DNA of 64,000 bases, taken from Ambrosia x helenae. Its lineage: Eukaryota; Streptophyta; Magnoliopsida; Asterales; Asteraceae. The translations under genes were made by a program, and so were the position numbers. The stretch is from the NCBI GenBank assembly GCA_030844895.1, contig CM061224.1, positions 72,238,567 to 72,302,566 of the forward strand. Reading direction: 5' to 3'. Shown here in pieces: positions 45,137 to 55,953 of this stretch; position 1 is the stretch's first letter, and every line of letters begins with the position of its first letter. The notes under the pieces were generated by a model. The model was not told the DNA's origin, ran no database searches, and saw only the letters and a program-made list of their open reading frames with translations.

Positions 45137-47035
45137 GACTAAGCGGAGTGGGGCGGGAGAGGGGGGCGGGAAGGGGGGGGGGGGGGGAATACCGCCGCAA
45201 TATGGCGTGGAAGTGGCGTGGAGGGGGGGGGGGGGCGGGAGTGATCTCACCGGCGTGGGGGGGGGGGGGGGAGTGATCCCACGTGGCTTCATGCTATTGG
45301 ACCATCTTAAATCAAACGGTCACTTAAAAAAAAAAAAATTTAAAATTCCAACGGTATGCATTGCAACGGTCAAAAAAAAAATTTATAAATTACCCCCATT
45401 TCACTACAAAACACCCACTTTAACCAAATTTTATACAATTTTCAACCAAATTTTATACACTTTTCATCCAAATTTTATACACTTCCTCAACCAACAATGA
45501 ACCCATACAACCGAGGCTTCGACCCGAACAACCCATACGCGTTTGTCCCAAACCCGAATACACCACTGGTTCACCCGATCCCAAACCGTCCACCCCATCC
45601 TTCACCTTGTCCCGACTACGCCGGTTATGCCGGTTTTATTAGTGGCCAAATTTATCCGAATTTCCCATTCAATGATTCTCTCGTTCCTTCACAACTTCCT
45701 TTAACCCAAACCGTACCCGAAACACAACCCCAAAATGTCGCGGGATCATCTTCGGGTAAAAACCCCCCTCCAAAAAGAAGTCACAGGAGGAAGACGGCGG
45801 AAGAGAAAGCATTAGCCGCCGCTAACCGCCAACCACTTAAGTGGACACCCCAAGAAGAGCTTGCATTAACCAAAGCGTGGATTAGCGAGTCCGAAAAAGA
45901 GCAAGGTATTTGTAATAAATTTTTTAACATGAAATTTTTTTTTATAATATTACTAATATTTTTTTTTTTGTAGGAACAAGTCGCCACAAAAACGACTTCT
46001 GGGACGACATCAACAAAGTGTTCCATGTGTTGATGGAAAAAGACTTCTATCGAGCAAACGATAGTCTCTCGTCCAAGTGGACAGAGATAAACAGGGCAAT
46101 GAACGCGTTTCACCCGCATTATTATCACGCAAGAAACAATCCAAGAAGCGGTGAAACGGACACTGACAGCCTGAGCCGGTCGCTACAAGCGTATCGTCTC
46201 GAAACCGGGCTCGAATTCAAGTTTCTTCATTGTTGGGAAGTCGCCAAGAACCATTCAAGATGGGCGTTCGTCCCCACTGTAAGCAACTCCGCAAAAAGGT
46301 CGAAAACAGGATCGTCAAGAAACCGTCAAACTGATCCTGAAAACGTAGAAGCCGTTAATTTGGATGATGACGAGTTTGAAGAGGAATTGAGTCGCCCACC
46401 CGGTAGAGATAAGTCAAAAAAAGGGGCGCAAAAATCTACTGCCTCGGGTTCGGGTTCTGGATCAACCGGCGCCTACAGCGCTGACTTGCAAGATTTAAAT
46501 GCCACCATGATTCAGTTCAATACGATTCAAGAAAAAATGCTCGAGGAGAAAAAAAATATTCGCGAAGCGTTTGAAAAGAAGTTGACTATGAAAGAGCGCA
46601 AATTGTCTATCAGAGAGCAGCGCGAAAAACGCGAGGATTTGAAATTTCTCGCCATGAACACCGACCATATGCAAGGGCCGGAGTTAGAGATGACGCTTCA
46701 AATGAAGCGTGATATTATCGAAAAATATAATCTGAACTGATTTGTTAGTTTTTAATTTTTTTCGGTTTTATTGTATTTTTTTTAATTTTCTAGGTTTTTT
46801 TTTTTGTATTTTTCTAGGTTTGTTATTAATAAAAAATATTTATTATTATTATTGTTTTATATAACAAAGTTAAAAAAAAAAAAGAAAAATAAAATGCCAC
46901 ATGGCACTTCCCCCCACCTGTTCCCCCCCCACCCCTTCCACTCCCCACAATTATTTTTCCCCCCAAAAGGGCCCCACAAGTGCCACATGGCGCTTCCCCC
47001 CACCTCTTCCCCCCCCCCCACCACTCCTTATAGTC
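45137..47035 (+). mobile_element. PIF/Harbinger-type element carrying a Myb-like gene
   Basis: Imperfect inverted ends GACTAAGCGGAGTGGGGCGG and (inverted) GACTATAAGGAGTGGTGGGG, with the 3-bp duplication TAA (45134-45136 and 47036-47038), as expected of PIF/Harbinger. Both ends are G-rich on the strand leading inward (G-runs 45155-45275, C-runs 46908-47020). It carries a Myb/SANT-like gene but no DDE transposase. Confidence 0.7.
45497..46740 (+). CDS. Myb/SANT-like DNA-binding protein (Harbinger ORF1 type), two exons
   Basis: Exons 45497-45905 and 45974-46740, with a 68-base GT-AG intron (45906-45973). Spliced length 1176 nt, 391 residues, no internal stop. The N-terminal 110 residues are Pro/Asn-rich. 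A basic stretch (PPKRSHRRKTAEE) precedes the SANT/Myb-like trihelix domain starting KWTPQEELALTKAWI and continuing across the splice to DFWDDINKVF and SLSSKWTEINRAM. The C-terminal half has the NAM-associated pattern: an acidic patch, a Ser/Gly linker, and a charged coiled coil (EKMLEEKKNIREAFEKKL, REQREKREDLKFLAMN). In PIF/Harbinger elements this second protein binds subterminal DNA and helps the transposase enter the nucleus. Here the gene is intact while the transposase is absent. A domesticated host gene is less likely, since it sits inside TIRs and a TAA duplication. Confidence 0.8.
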
Positions 47036-47642
47036 TAAGAATATTTCTATTTTGTAGGAAAAGTATTTATAAAATAGATGTTGAAATAGTAAAAATAAAT
47101 AAATGTTTAATTATGTTTATTTAAACATAAATAAGACTAAAAAGACACCACATGATCCAAAAATATTATTTTTATAGAAAATGACTACTTTCTGATGTAA
47201 ACTTATGAAGGTAATTTTCCCATAATTTTTATAAACTTATTTCTATTTAAAACTAATTTAATGAATTTAAATCATGTTTAAATGATTAACAAATAAGAAA
47301 ATCAATAAAAATGAATGTTTTATGAACCAAAAATTTTATCTCGGTTCATGAAGATTAGAAATAATTTATCAAAAATTTTGAGATAAGAATCATTAAAAAT
47401 GAATTTTTAGTCAATTAATTATGATTAAAACAATTTAAATTAATAAAATCATGAAAATAGATATTTTTCAGAAAACTAAAAATATGATAATTTTCTATGA
47501 GGTGTCAAGAACCTACACCTAAATTTTCATAATTTTTAGATCAAAAATGGATTTGTTATGAATATTTTAAGATTTGATCATATTATATAATTTCTTAAAT
47601 AATTAAGAGGAAATAAAAAAAATCAGAAAACTGATGTTTGAT

Positions 47643-47707
47643 GGGGGATTCGAACTCAGGTCCCTTCTCAAACAAACCCACATACTACCCACTAAACCAC
47701 TAACTTC
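47643..47707 (-). promoter_or_regulatory. tRNA-like module in LTR relic
   Basis: Minus strand GTGGTTTAGTGGGTAG (A-box region) and AGTTCGAATCC (B-box with one change), in the same LTR position as 15207-15282. Confidence 0.45.
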
Positions 47708-48240
47708 ACATGTTGAAAAGATTGAAATAGAATTATATTTATCTTATAACAAAACATCATCTTCTTCCCCAAATCTTTAACATAAACCATAACCCTAATA
47801 CCCAATTTCAATAATTCGACATGGAGATGTTTAACATCTAAAACCATGGGGCTAATGATTCAAGACCAATAAGAAACAAAACGGCACAAATAAAAACCAC
47901 TTACGAACATGATTAAAGATCGAACAAGGCATGGATAGGTTGGATGCTTCAAGCTACAAATTGGAGGCTCCTGGGCGTTTTTATGATGGGTTTTTTATGG
48001 GTTTTCAAAGGAATTTAGTGCAGAAATGATTTACAATGCTCGTTTTATGTATAGGTCGATTAACACAAACGTTTTAATGGATTTTAATTTTCCAGTCAGT
48101 TACAATCTTAAAATGCGATTAAAGGCCCATTAACACAGCGTTTAACGCATGATTGATAGTAAAAACAGTAGGTTAATGACGGAGAAAAACGTTTGGAATC
48201 ACTAAGAGTTGATACAGATCATTAACTTTGCGAATTAAGG

Positions 48241-49194
48241 TTCGCCGGAACAAAACTCCGACTGCCGGAGCCTGCCCGAAAAAAAAGTGGGACAAGGGGG
48301 AGGGAACTCAGCTTTGAAACTTTAAGGGTTTGGCATATTTGGTCCCTCTGTTAGTTTGGTTAAGTTTATTGTGATTTTTAGTTAAGTTTCTTTAATAAAA
48401 CACTAACCAAGTTATCTAACTTAACCCCAAATGTTTTTAAACTTTATGATACTTAATCTTTTTATCAATTTATTTAATAAACCTTTTTTTAAAAAAAACA
48501 AATTGAATACAAAAATTGATATTTCTCAAAACTTTTGTTAAACTTTTCACGTTTAAATTAAAGATTTAAAAGTAACTCACGTTTCAATAGATTTGAACAC
48601 GTTGAAAAGTATAGGGACTAAATTTGTCAATTGATTTAAAGATGGAGGTGATAGATGTCACACTTTGGTGGTTGTGGTGAAGTGAGAGACTAAAATGAAG
48701 GGATTGAGAGTTTATATGATTTAGGGTTAGGAAAGAGGGAACTTTTAGGAAGGAAAGCGGGAAACGAAAATGAAAATGTATAAAACTAAAACTGCCTAAA
48801 AAATGGTATGTTTTTTAAGTCAAATTTTTTGTATAAAATTTTGGAAATAAAAAGTTGGTGGGAAACAAGGATGATTTCCCTCTAGAGGGAAATGAAATTT
48901 TATGTAGAGGGAAATGAAATTTTGAGTATAAAATTTGGTCAAAAATTTTTCAAGTGATTATGTTAATTTTTTTTTCTTATATATAGATGTGTTCGGTTTT
49001 ATAACTTTATTAAAAAATATATAGTGGTGTTGAATCTTATTAAACAAACACTAGAATATTTTTTTAAACATATATATAAGTATTTACCTTTAATTTTAAA
49101 TCCATAATTTTAAGTTTAAGTTAGTAAATTTTTTTGTGAATAGAAAAAATTAATTTGTTTATTTTTTAGTGAAAAACGTTGGATATATTTAGCG
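48241..49194. other. CACTA interior without recognised coding sequence
   Basis: AT-rich. GAGGGAAATGAAATTTT is duplicated near 48890-48920. Nothing identifiable as transposase. Confidence 0.5.
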
Positions 49195-49550
49195 GCATAC
49201 AAGTAAAAGTCATAAATGGGTATGTTACGAAAAAGTGGCACACCTAAAGTGCCATTAAAAGATTAATTTTGTGGCATATGTGATATGTGCCATTAAAACT
49301 ATGGGTCAAGCAAATGTAGCACACACAAGGTGCCACCAAAACCCTATATTAGTAGCACAAAGTTACATGACACTAATTGCGTGTGCCACTACAAGCTTAA
49401 TTTTATGGCATAATGATAAAATGCCACTAAAACTATGGATCAAGCAAATGTAGCACACGTAAAGTGCCACTAAAGCCTTATAGTAGTGGCATAAAAGCTA
49501 AATGCCATTAAGAGTGTGTGCCACTAAATGACATTTTTTTTGTAGTGTGC

Positions 49551-49935
49551 AGAGAACAATATGAACAGAAAAAGACTATGAATACAACTTCAAATATGTA
49601 TTAAATATATTAAAAATAAGCCATATTTTGAATTTCATGATAAAAAACAATAAGGCCAATTGACCGCAAATAAAATGAAAGTAAGATGACCTACTTGATA
49701 TAACTTATAAAAACTGAATTCCATATATCAAAATTTTGTAACTACGAAAATGATTATTTACTAAAGGATAACAATTAATCAAATATTTTATTAGTTGAAT
49801 AAAATGTTTAATTAATTAATGTTTCTTTAAAAAAAATAAAATTAAGAAACATTTTAGTGAATTGAATCAATAAAGTGCAGCCTTCAAGATCGTATTCCAG
49901 TGAAGTGAGGTGATGTGCCAGTGTATAATTGGTTG
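49551..49935. other. Spacer
   Basis: AT-rich, nothing recognised. Confidence 0.5.
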
Positions 49936-49940
49936 AAATT

Positions 49941-50590
49941 TGTGACACCCCAGGAAAATCTCACATTGGCTGTGGCCAGGAGAGATCATTGGTTCATATG
50001 TAATCCAATAGCTCTTAAATCACCAACCCGTTTTGGGGCTTAATATTAGTGGATGAGAGGAGAACTCCATAGTTAAGCATGCTCAGGTGGGAGCTGTATC
50101 AGGATGGGTGACCTCCTGGGAAGTCTCCACTTGGGCAACCAAAATCAAATCCGTGAGCTCTAGATGGGCAATCCATCGGGGCAAAGCGAAAAATATTGGT
50201 GATGAGAAGGGCCGGATGTTACAGATGGTATCAGAGCCACTCCTTTTTCGTTCGGGATAGTGGGTGCATACCTCATCAGGGACGATGAGACTCTAACAAG
50301 GGGTGAATGTGACACCCTAGGAAAATCCGACATTGGTCGTGGCCAGGAGAGATCCTTGGTTCATATGTAATCCAGTGCCTCTTATATCACCAACGTGTTT
50401 TGGGGCTTAATGTTAGTGGATGAAAGGAGAACTACACAATTAAGCGTGCTCGGTTGGGAGCAGTATCAGGATGGGTGACCTCCTGAGAAGTCTTCACTTG
50501 GGCAACCAAAAACAAGTCCGTGAGCTCTAGATGGGCAAGTCATTGGGTCAAAGCGGACAATATTGATGATTAGAGGGGTCGGATGTTACA
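49941..50590 (+). mobile_element. Complete Cassandra TRIM retrotransposon
   Basis: Two 283-bp LTRs (49941-50223 and 50308-50590), both starting TGTGACACC and ending GGATGTTACA, flank an 84-bp internal region with an initiator-Met primer site (TGGTATCAGAGCC, 50226-50238) and a purine tract before the second LTR. Each LTR holds 5S rRNA-like sequence with the internal promoter. The flanking 5-mers are AAATT and AAAAT, a slightly imperfect duplication. Non-coding; mobilised in trans. Confidence 0.92.
50059..50128 (+). repeat. 5S rRNA-like segment in Cassandra LTR
   Basis: AGAACTCCATAGTTAAGCAT through GGATGGGTGACCTCCTGGGA corresponds to the 3' half of plant 5S rRNA and includes A-box and C-box promoter regions. 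The second LTR has the same segment at about 50426-50495 (AGTTAAGCGTGCT, GGATGGGTGACCTCCTGAGA). It is part of the retroelement, not a 5S gene. Confidence 0.9.
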
Positions 50591-50659
50591 AAAATTAGTG
50601 ATGTGAAAAACTTTTACTAGAAGTACTCTTTCCTCTTAGCTTGAGAAAAGACTTCATTA

Positions 50660-50980
50660 GTGGTTTACGTTTTGATATCATGTTAAATGAGGTTATTAGG
50701 GAAAGATTAGGGGTAGCGAGTATATCAGACAAGATAAAGGGGAAGATTAAGATGGTATGAGCATGTGAAGAGGAGGCAAATGACGGCCCCCGTTAGAGTA
50801 GTGGAAACCCTCACTGTAGAGAGAAAGAGGTGTAGAGGAAGACCCAAATTGACCTGGGATGGGCGGATTAGACATGATTTAGTAGAGACGCATCTCTCTA
50901 AGGACATGATCAAGGATAGGGTTCGTGGAGGCACAAGATCAAGGTTAAGGATTATTAGGGAGGGTTTGGTTGTATCGTAG
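50660..50980 (+). pseudogene. RTE LINE reverse transcriptase C-terminus
   Basis: NEVIRERLGVASISDKIKG, then after a stop and frameshift near 50757 PVRVVETLTVERKRCRGRP, KLTWDGRIRHDLVETHLSKD. This RERLGV...GRGRPK.TW...RRDL pattern is the conserved end of plant RTE LINE proteins. Everything upstream, including the RT active site and endonuclease, is absent. Confidence 0.75.
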
Positions 50981-51224
50981 CGTGGTTCTAGGAGCTTAGG
51001 CTTTTTCTTACACTGGTAGGAGATCTGTAATGGTGACTTGTATTTGGATGTTTATAGGTTATGTTGTTTTTTGATGGTATATATACTTTTGTTGTTTGCA
51101 TATCAATTGTGTGTTGTGGAGCCAAAGGTCTCTCTGGAAGCAGCCGCTCTATCCACAATGATAGGGGTAAGGTTTGCCTATATCTCACCCTCCCCGAGAC
51201 CCTACTCTTAGCTTTGCTAATTGT

Positions 51225-51979
51225 TAGGGCTGTTCACGAGCCGAGCCGATCCGAGCGGACCTTTGCTTGTGCTTGGCTCATTTACAAACCGAACCGAGCG
51301 GAGTGGCTCGTTTACAATCTAGCTAAAAACCGAACGAGCATTCTTTGAGCGCAAATGTTCCTAGCGAGCGCCGAGCGAGAATCGAGCGGAGAGTAATATG
51401 GATGATCATAAAATTGAGATGTTTTCTTCGATGTTTTCATTGTCGGGTGACAAATAAGGTCGAAATGTCCAATGATAACACTAATATTGAGATCCTAGTG
51501 TCCAAGGATGAGGCTTATATTGAGGCTGGTGAGGTGATGAGCATACGTCAGAGAACAGTTGTTGCATTGTGACGTAGGTGTTATATCAATCGACAATTAG
51601 CGATGGACGACTAATAACATAAAGAAGTCAAGACTGTCACCTCATGACTTATTGTTTTACTATTAAATTTAGTATTAAATTTTTTATTGAGTTAAGTGGG
51701 TTACTTATATTTTGTTTGCATATACTAAGTCAAATCCGATAGAATATTATATATAATGCCATAAATTTATCTATACATTGTGTGTATATTTATTATTGAA
51801 TAAATACAAATTTATTCGAGCAGAACCGAGCCGAGCGTACCTTTGCTCGTTCTTAGCTTATTTACAAACCGAACCAAGCCGATCGGCTCACATACAATCG
51901 AGCGGAAGATCGAGCGAACATTTTTCGAGCATTTTCCGAACGAGCGACAAGCGAGCCACGAGCGATTTGAACAGCCCTA
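51225..51979. mobile_element. hAT MITE
   Basis: Inverted ends TAGGGCTGTTCACGAGCC and (inverted) TAGGGCTGTTCAAATCG, with a perfect 8-bp duplication CTAATTGT (51217-51224 and 51980-51987). Subterminal GAGCCGAGC-type repeats occur at both ends. No transposase. Confidence 0.85.
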
Positions 51980-52111
51980 CTAATTGTAGGATTTATTGGG
52001 TAAGGTGGTTGTTGTTGTTGATATTTGAATTGAAGTTTAGGTTATTTTAATGTTATTGTTTTTGGATATTAGTTTGACATTGCTAACTAGTTTGTTTACA
52101 TTTGTTAATAG

Positions 52112-52943
52112 TATGATACTGATTTTGAGTGATTAGAACGGAGTGCTAGGAGTACGTTTCCTGATTTGGTTAACTTTAGAGTTGCAAAACTGAATGGATT
52201 TAGGCGTGTTTTTGCTCACGTTGCTCCGATTTTCTTCATGTGTGTGATTGCCCAGCCTGAAAGTAAGGTATTGAATGAATTATTATGCATACTATGTTCA
52301 ATGTAACGTTAATGGAGACGGGGTTCTTCATATCCTTTGATGATGATTAGTTCTACTTTGACTCGGTTTAGTGAACACGAGTCATGATTTGGCTGTTCAA
52401 ACTCATAGTTTTTTGGATTGATTCGTATTTTACACTAAAGCGTAGGTAATCTATCAAAGTATTCAAGAAAATTAAAAAAAAATAAGATCTAATTTCATTT
52501 TGTCAAAGTTTAAAATCGGTTTGTTTTGTAATCTAATCTCACTTATAAATTACGTTTATTACCGCCATTTCAATGTAAAGTGTGATATGATGAGAGAATC
52601 ATTTTGTAAGTGTGTGGAGCCGTGTGAAGGTGAATCACTTATAGTTACTGTTTTTGAAATTAACAAGTCAGAGGTATGTTATGCATTTCTTTGTTAAATG
52701 TTAGGCGACCAGTATGTTACCCCTACTATGAGTGATGCCCCACCAAACATAGCTAGTAAATAGTAAATAATAACATTATAATGGAATTGCATTTATTCAA
52801 CCAACTTATAAGACTGGTCGTGTTTTCTTTATTAAATACTGATACAGGTGCTTTGTACACGTTATTGTGATGAGGAGTATTTCCAGAATAGATTCAAAGG
52901 AACACTACGTCTGAACCAATTGTATAATCACAGTAGCTTATGA
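52112..52943 (+). pseudogene. Fragment of a conserved plant gene (three exons)
   Basis: Exon A 52112-52267 (LERSARSTFPDLVNFRVAKL, GFRRVFAHVAPIFFMCVIAQ) follows a TTAATAG acceptor and ends AAG|GTATTG. Exon B about 52611-52673 (CVEPCEGESLIVTVFEINKSE) ends GAG|GTATGT. Exon C 52848-52943 (VLCTRYCDEEYFQNRFKG) follows ATACAG. Together they match a widely conserved plant protein that I recall as FRRVFAHxAPIFF...VEPCEGE...TVFEI...VLCARYxDEEYF; I cannot name it with certainty. A TGA sits early in exon A, the segment expected between exons B and C is missing, and the end is replaced by an early stop. Retained introns mean DNA-level duplication or capture, not a retrocopy. Confidence 0.65.
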
Positions 52944-52991
52944 GTTGTGAGTTTCTTTTAAATGTTAAATTTGATAGCATTTTTTAGTTAG

Positions 52992-53343
52992 AAAAGACGA
53001 TTGATTTTCATAATTCAAGCTCTCCTTCCGTTTCGGAGGAAGGTTGACTAACAGACGACTCTATGAAGATATCTGTAAAGAGAAAACCTCAACTATAAAA
53101 GGAGGCTAGAGGTAAAAAACGTAAAGGCATTCAACTAATCCTAATACTCTCTTACTATTCAAATTGCTTAAAAGCCATACTTATTCTCACGCCGGAGGGT
53201 GGTCACAGGAAAACCCCCAATCCTGTGGCGAGTCCTAACGGTGTTCTTTTTTGTAGTCAAACAGCTATGTTCGTTTGGGAAAGGTCGGAAAGATCTCTAT
53301 GTATCATCTAGAAGACTTGACCCCTCAGGTTCTTGTTTCTTCA
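52992..53343 (+). repeat. 5' LTR (3' portion) of Tat element
   Basis: Ends TTTCTTCA at 53343, directly before the primer site. TATA box TATAAAA at 53094-53100. The left edge is uncertain. Confidence 0.5.
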
Positions 53344-53362
53344 TTGGCGCCATCCGTGGGAC
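53344..53362 (+). promoter_or_regulatory. Primer-binding site (TGGCGCC type)
   Basis: TTGGCGCCATCCGTGGGAC follows the LTR end, as in Tat elements. Confidence 0.65.
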
Positions 53363-53513
53363 GGAATCAAGACAAAGAGTCATCTTTCCCACCTGACCAA
53401 ATGGTATCAAATCAAGATACTCAAGTCGTTACAGCACCCAACGCTCCCCAGGATCCTAGAGGGGCAGCAAATGAAAATGATGACCGTCTCTTAGCAGAGT
53501 TAGTGGACGAAGA

Positions 53514-54785
53514 ATGAATACCTTGACAGCCCTGGGCGAGCCTTCATCCGCTCCACTCATGGGTTCCGCTCCACCAGCATCGCTGTTTCCCAGGTTCGCC
53601 CCGACCACCACCTACACAAGACCCATAATCACCCCCGAGTCAGCCAGAAGATCTCAGCCTCCCTCAACCACCATGACGTGGGCGGTTGCTGCTGCGAGCC
53701 TGCCGTTGTTTTCTGCAGCAATGACGGCATCCATGGTGTCCTCTCCCATGGCAACACTAACTCATCCTAATTTTGCTCCGTATACCCCGAACACACCCGG
53801 GAATCAACCATATATTTCGTATTATCCAATACAACCATACGGATATATGTACCCACCCATGGGAGGCAGTCCTTACTCTTATCCTTTCCCGTACATGTAT
53901 CCACCGGTGCAACCACCGATGTTGGGATGGGAAGGGGGCACTAACTCCTCTTCCCAATCTATGGGAGCCCGCCTGGAGGGAGTCAAAACCAGATTAACGT
54001 ACGATGGGACACCAGCAACCAGCCAACCAATGCCCCGAACACTCCATCCAAGGCCACACGGTGTAGATCACAATCAAAACGATGATCATCCAGGAGATGA
54101 AGATGAGGAAGAGTTGACACAGCCATATCGCCCTCCGGCGATGGCCACTTACTCGAAGCTCACGGCTAGAATAGCCAATGCGCCACTACCGCCTAATCTA
54201 AAGCTGCCATCAACGGTAGGAAAGTATAATGGCACGGGAGACCCGGATGATCATCTCAGCATTTTTGAATCAGTAGGGCGATCAAAGGACTGGCCCATGC
54301 CAGCTTGGTGCCACATGTTCATCCAGACCTTGGTAGGGGCAGCCCGGGTCTGGTGGGATAGCTTACCCCTAGGTTCTGTTGCCAATTGGGACGAAATTGT
54401 TAAAGGTTTCTCACAACAGTTTAGCCAATAGAGAAGACATACCAAGTATAGGGATGAGGTGATGCATATACGGCAACGCGACAATGAGTCCATGGAACAT
54501 TTCATTGTCCGATTCAACAAGGATCGGTTACAGATTCCTGGGGTTACTGAAGAACTGGCATACACTTCCTTCACTATGGGAGTAAATGATGATGGTTTAT
54601 TACGGAAGCTCCACAGTCCCAAGGGCTATCCAGAGACTATGGACGAAATGATGACCATTGCAAAGGCCTACGTTAAACAGGAGAAGTCTATAGCCATGAA
54701 TCACGATGTCAGGAAAAAACAAGAATCTACTAAAGTTTCTGATTCAAACAACAACCGGGATCACCAAGGTTCGAAAAACAGATGA
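53514..54785 (+). pseudogene. gag: Tat gypsy gag
   Basis: Pro/Tyr-rich N-terminus, then a capsid-type domain: GKYNGTGDPDDHLSIFESVG, WCHMFIQTLVGAARVWWDSL, then EVMHIRQRDNESMEHFIVRF and LHSPKGYPETMDEMMTIAKAY. In-frame TAG at 54429-54431 (Gln to stop context) and TGA at 54783-54785. A short upstream frame (about 53401-53517) overlaps the listed start in another phase, so the true start is uncertain because of a frameshift. Confidence 0.75.
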
Positions 54786-54788
54786 AGA

Positions 54789-55676
54789 ATGGAGACAAAC
54801 CGGCAGCCATACTCTCGGAATGATCGTCGGGATGATCGGCGGGAAGACCGTCGAAGATCTGATAGACCCCGAGATACGTTCGCAGGAAAGGGGGAAAGCC
54901 CCTCAAAACCAAGGTTCGAGTATCCTGAGTTGACCAAGACACCATCTCAGATATTGGAGTCTGAAGACTTGAGGCTCAACGCGCCCCATCCTCTTAAGGA
55001 CTCTCCGGTACAAGACAAGACAAAATATTGTGCGTATCATAAAGGTGTGGGGCATGACACAAATGATTGTTTCCAACTAAAGAAGCAAATTGAATACTTC
55101 GTCAAATTCGGAAAGCCAGCCCACTTGATTAAAGATGTAAAGCTAGGTACCTCGTCTGCAGGAGCGGACAAGGCTGCAGGAAAGAGACCTTGGGAAATGA
55201 ACATGGTCAGGATTGACTCAAGATATGTTCGGAAGAGAACATTTGAACATTTCGAACCATGGATGGAAGCAATCATGACTGTGCCACCCTATTACAGGAT
55301 ACTAAGCATGGAGGCCTTGGTGATTTCAGCCGCAGTAGAAGATTACAATATGAGAAGGATCCTAGTGGACACGGGCAGCTCAGATGACATAATATATGAG
55401 TCGTGTTTCCGTCGAATGCGCCAAGAAGATCAAAAAATGCTGGAACCAGCAAGAGGCCATGTCAGAGGCTTCACCAGTGAAAGTGTTGAACCGTTGGGTC
55501 AACTAACATTTCCAGTCACCATAGGGGATGGACGCAGGGAAAGAACTATACTGGTCACATTCCTCGTGATCCCAGCCGATTCCCAATACAACGTGATCAT
55601 AGGTCGGTACACTTTGGGCCGGATCGACGCTCTAGTCTCAACCACCAGAGGATTTTTGATGTTTCCTACCTCCTAG
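54789..55676 (+). pseudogene. Tat gypsy zinc-finger and protease region
   Basis: An Arg/Asp-rich stretch, then a Cys/His cluster YCAYHKGVGHDTNDCFQLK typical of Tat gags, then an aspartic protease with ILVDTGSSDDIIY (active site DTGS) and IPADSQYNVIIGR. In frame with the gag segment. Ends with TAG at 55674, after which the frame continues for about 75 codons before RT sequence starts. Confidence 0.75.
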
Positions 55677-55953
55677 GGTGTTGTGACCGTATCCGGGGAC
55701 AAATTTTGCGCGACAGCTGACCGCAAGAGGCCCGGAGAGATGGGTGTTAAACGCGGCATACCCATAGTAGACCGTCTTGATCAGGGACACCTTGTCACCA
55801 CCCGCAAAAGACAGGCTCAAGCATGTGTTAAAAAGCAACCTAGTCGTGTTCGCCTTCAAACATGCCGACATGATAGGTATAGCGAGATCCAAAGCAGAGC
55901 ATAAGTTGTAAACTTTCCCGTCGATCAAGCCCATAGCACAAAAAAGAAGGAGC

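Larger units (their letters stand above)
44580..48240 (-). mobile_element. Gypsy LTR relic split by a Harbinger element
   Basis: 44580-44880 matches 14270-14520 of the solo LTR (GAAAGATATACTCACAGTTT, GGCATTAGGGTTT), and 47150-48240 matches 14690-15780. Order and orientation are the same. The middle is replaced by the insertion 45137-47035. The TGTAACACC terminus is missing on the left. A tRNA-like module lies at 47643-47707. Confidence 0.7.
42362..49547. mobile_element. CACTA (En/Spm) element with nested insertions
   Basis: Inverted ends CACTACAAATAAAATGTC and (inverted) CACTACAAAAAAAATGTC, with the 3-bp duplication TGC (42359-42361 and 49548-49550). Subterminal arrays of GTGCCACT/AGTGGCAC units occur at 42400-42605 and 49230-49530. 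The interior keeps one transposase-related exon and has been invaded by a LINE fragment, a gypsy LTR and a Harbinger-type element. Confidence 0.85.
50640..52022 (+). mobile_element. RTE-type LINE 3' end, split by a hAT MITE
   Basis: RT C-terminal remnant (50660-50980), then a 3' UTR ending in the plant SINE/RTE tail (GAAGCAGCCGCTCTATCC, CCTCCCCGAGACCCTAC) and (TTG)n. The tail is interrupted at 51225-51979. The 5' part is missing. Confidence 0.7.

Noticed and set aside
50059..50128. 5S rRNA gene
   Set aside because: Only the 3' half is present, repeated once per Cassandra LTR; no 120-bp gene or tandem array.
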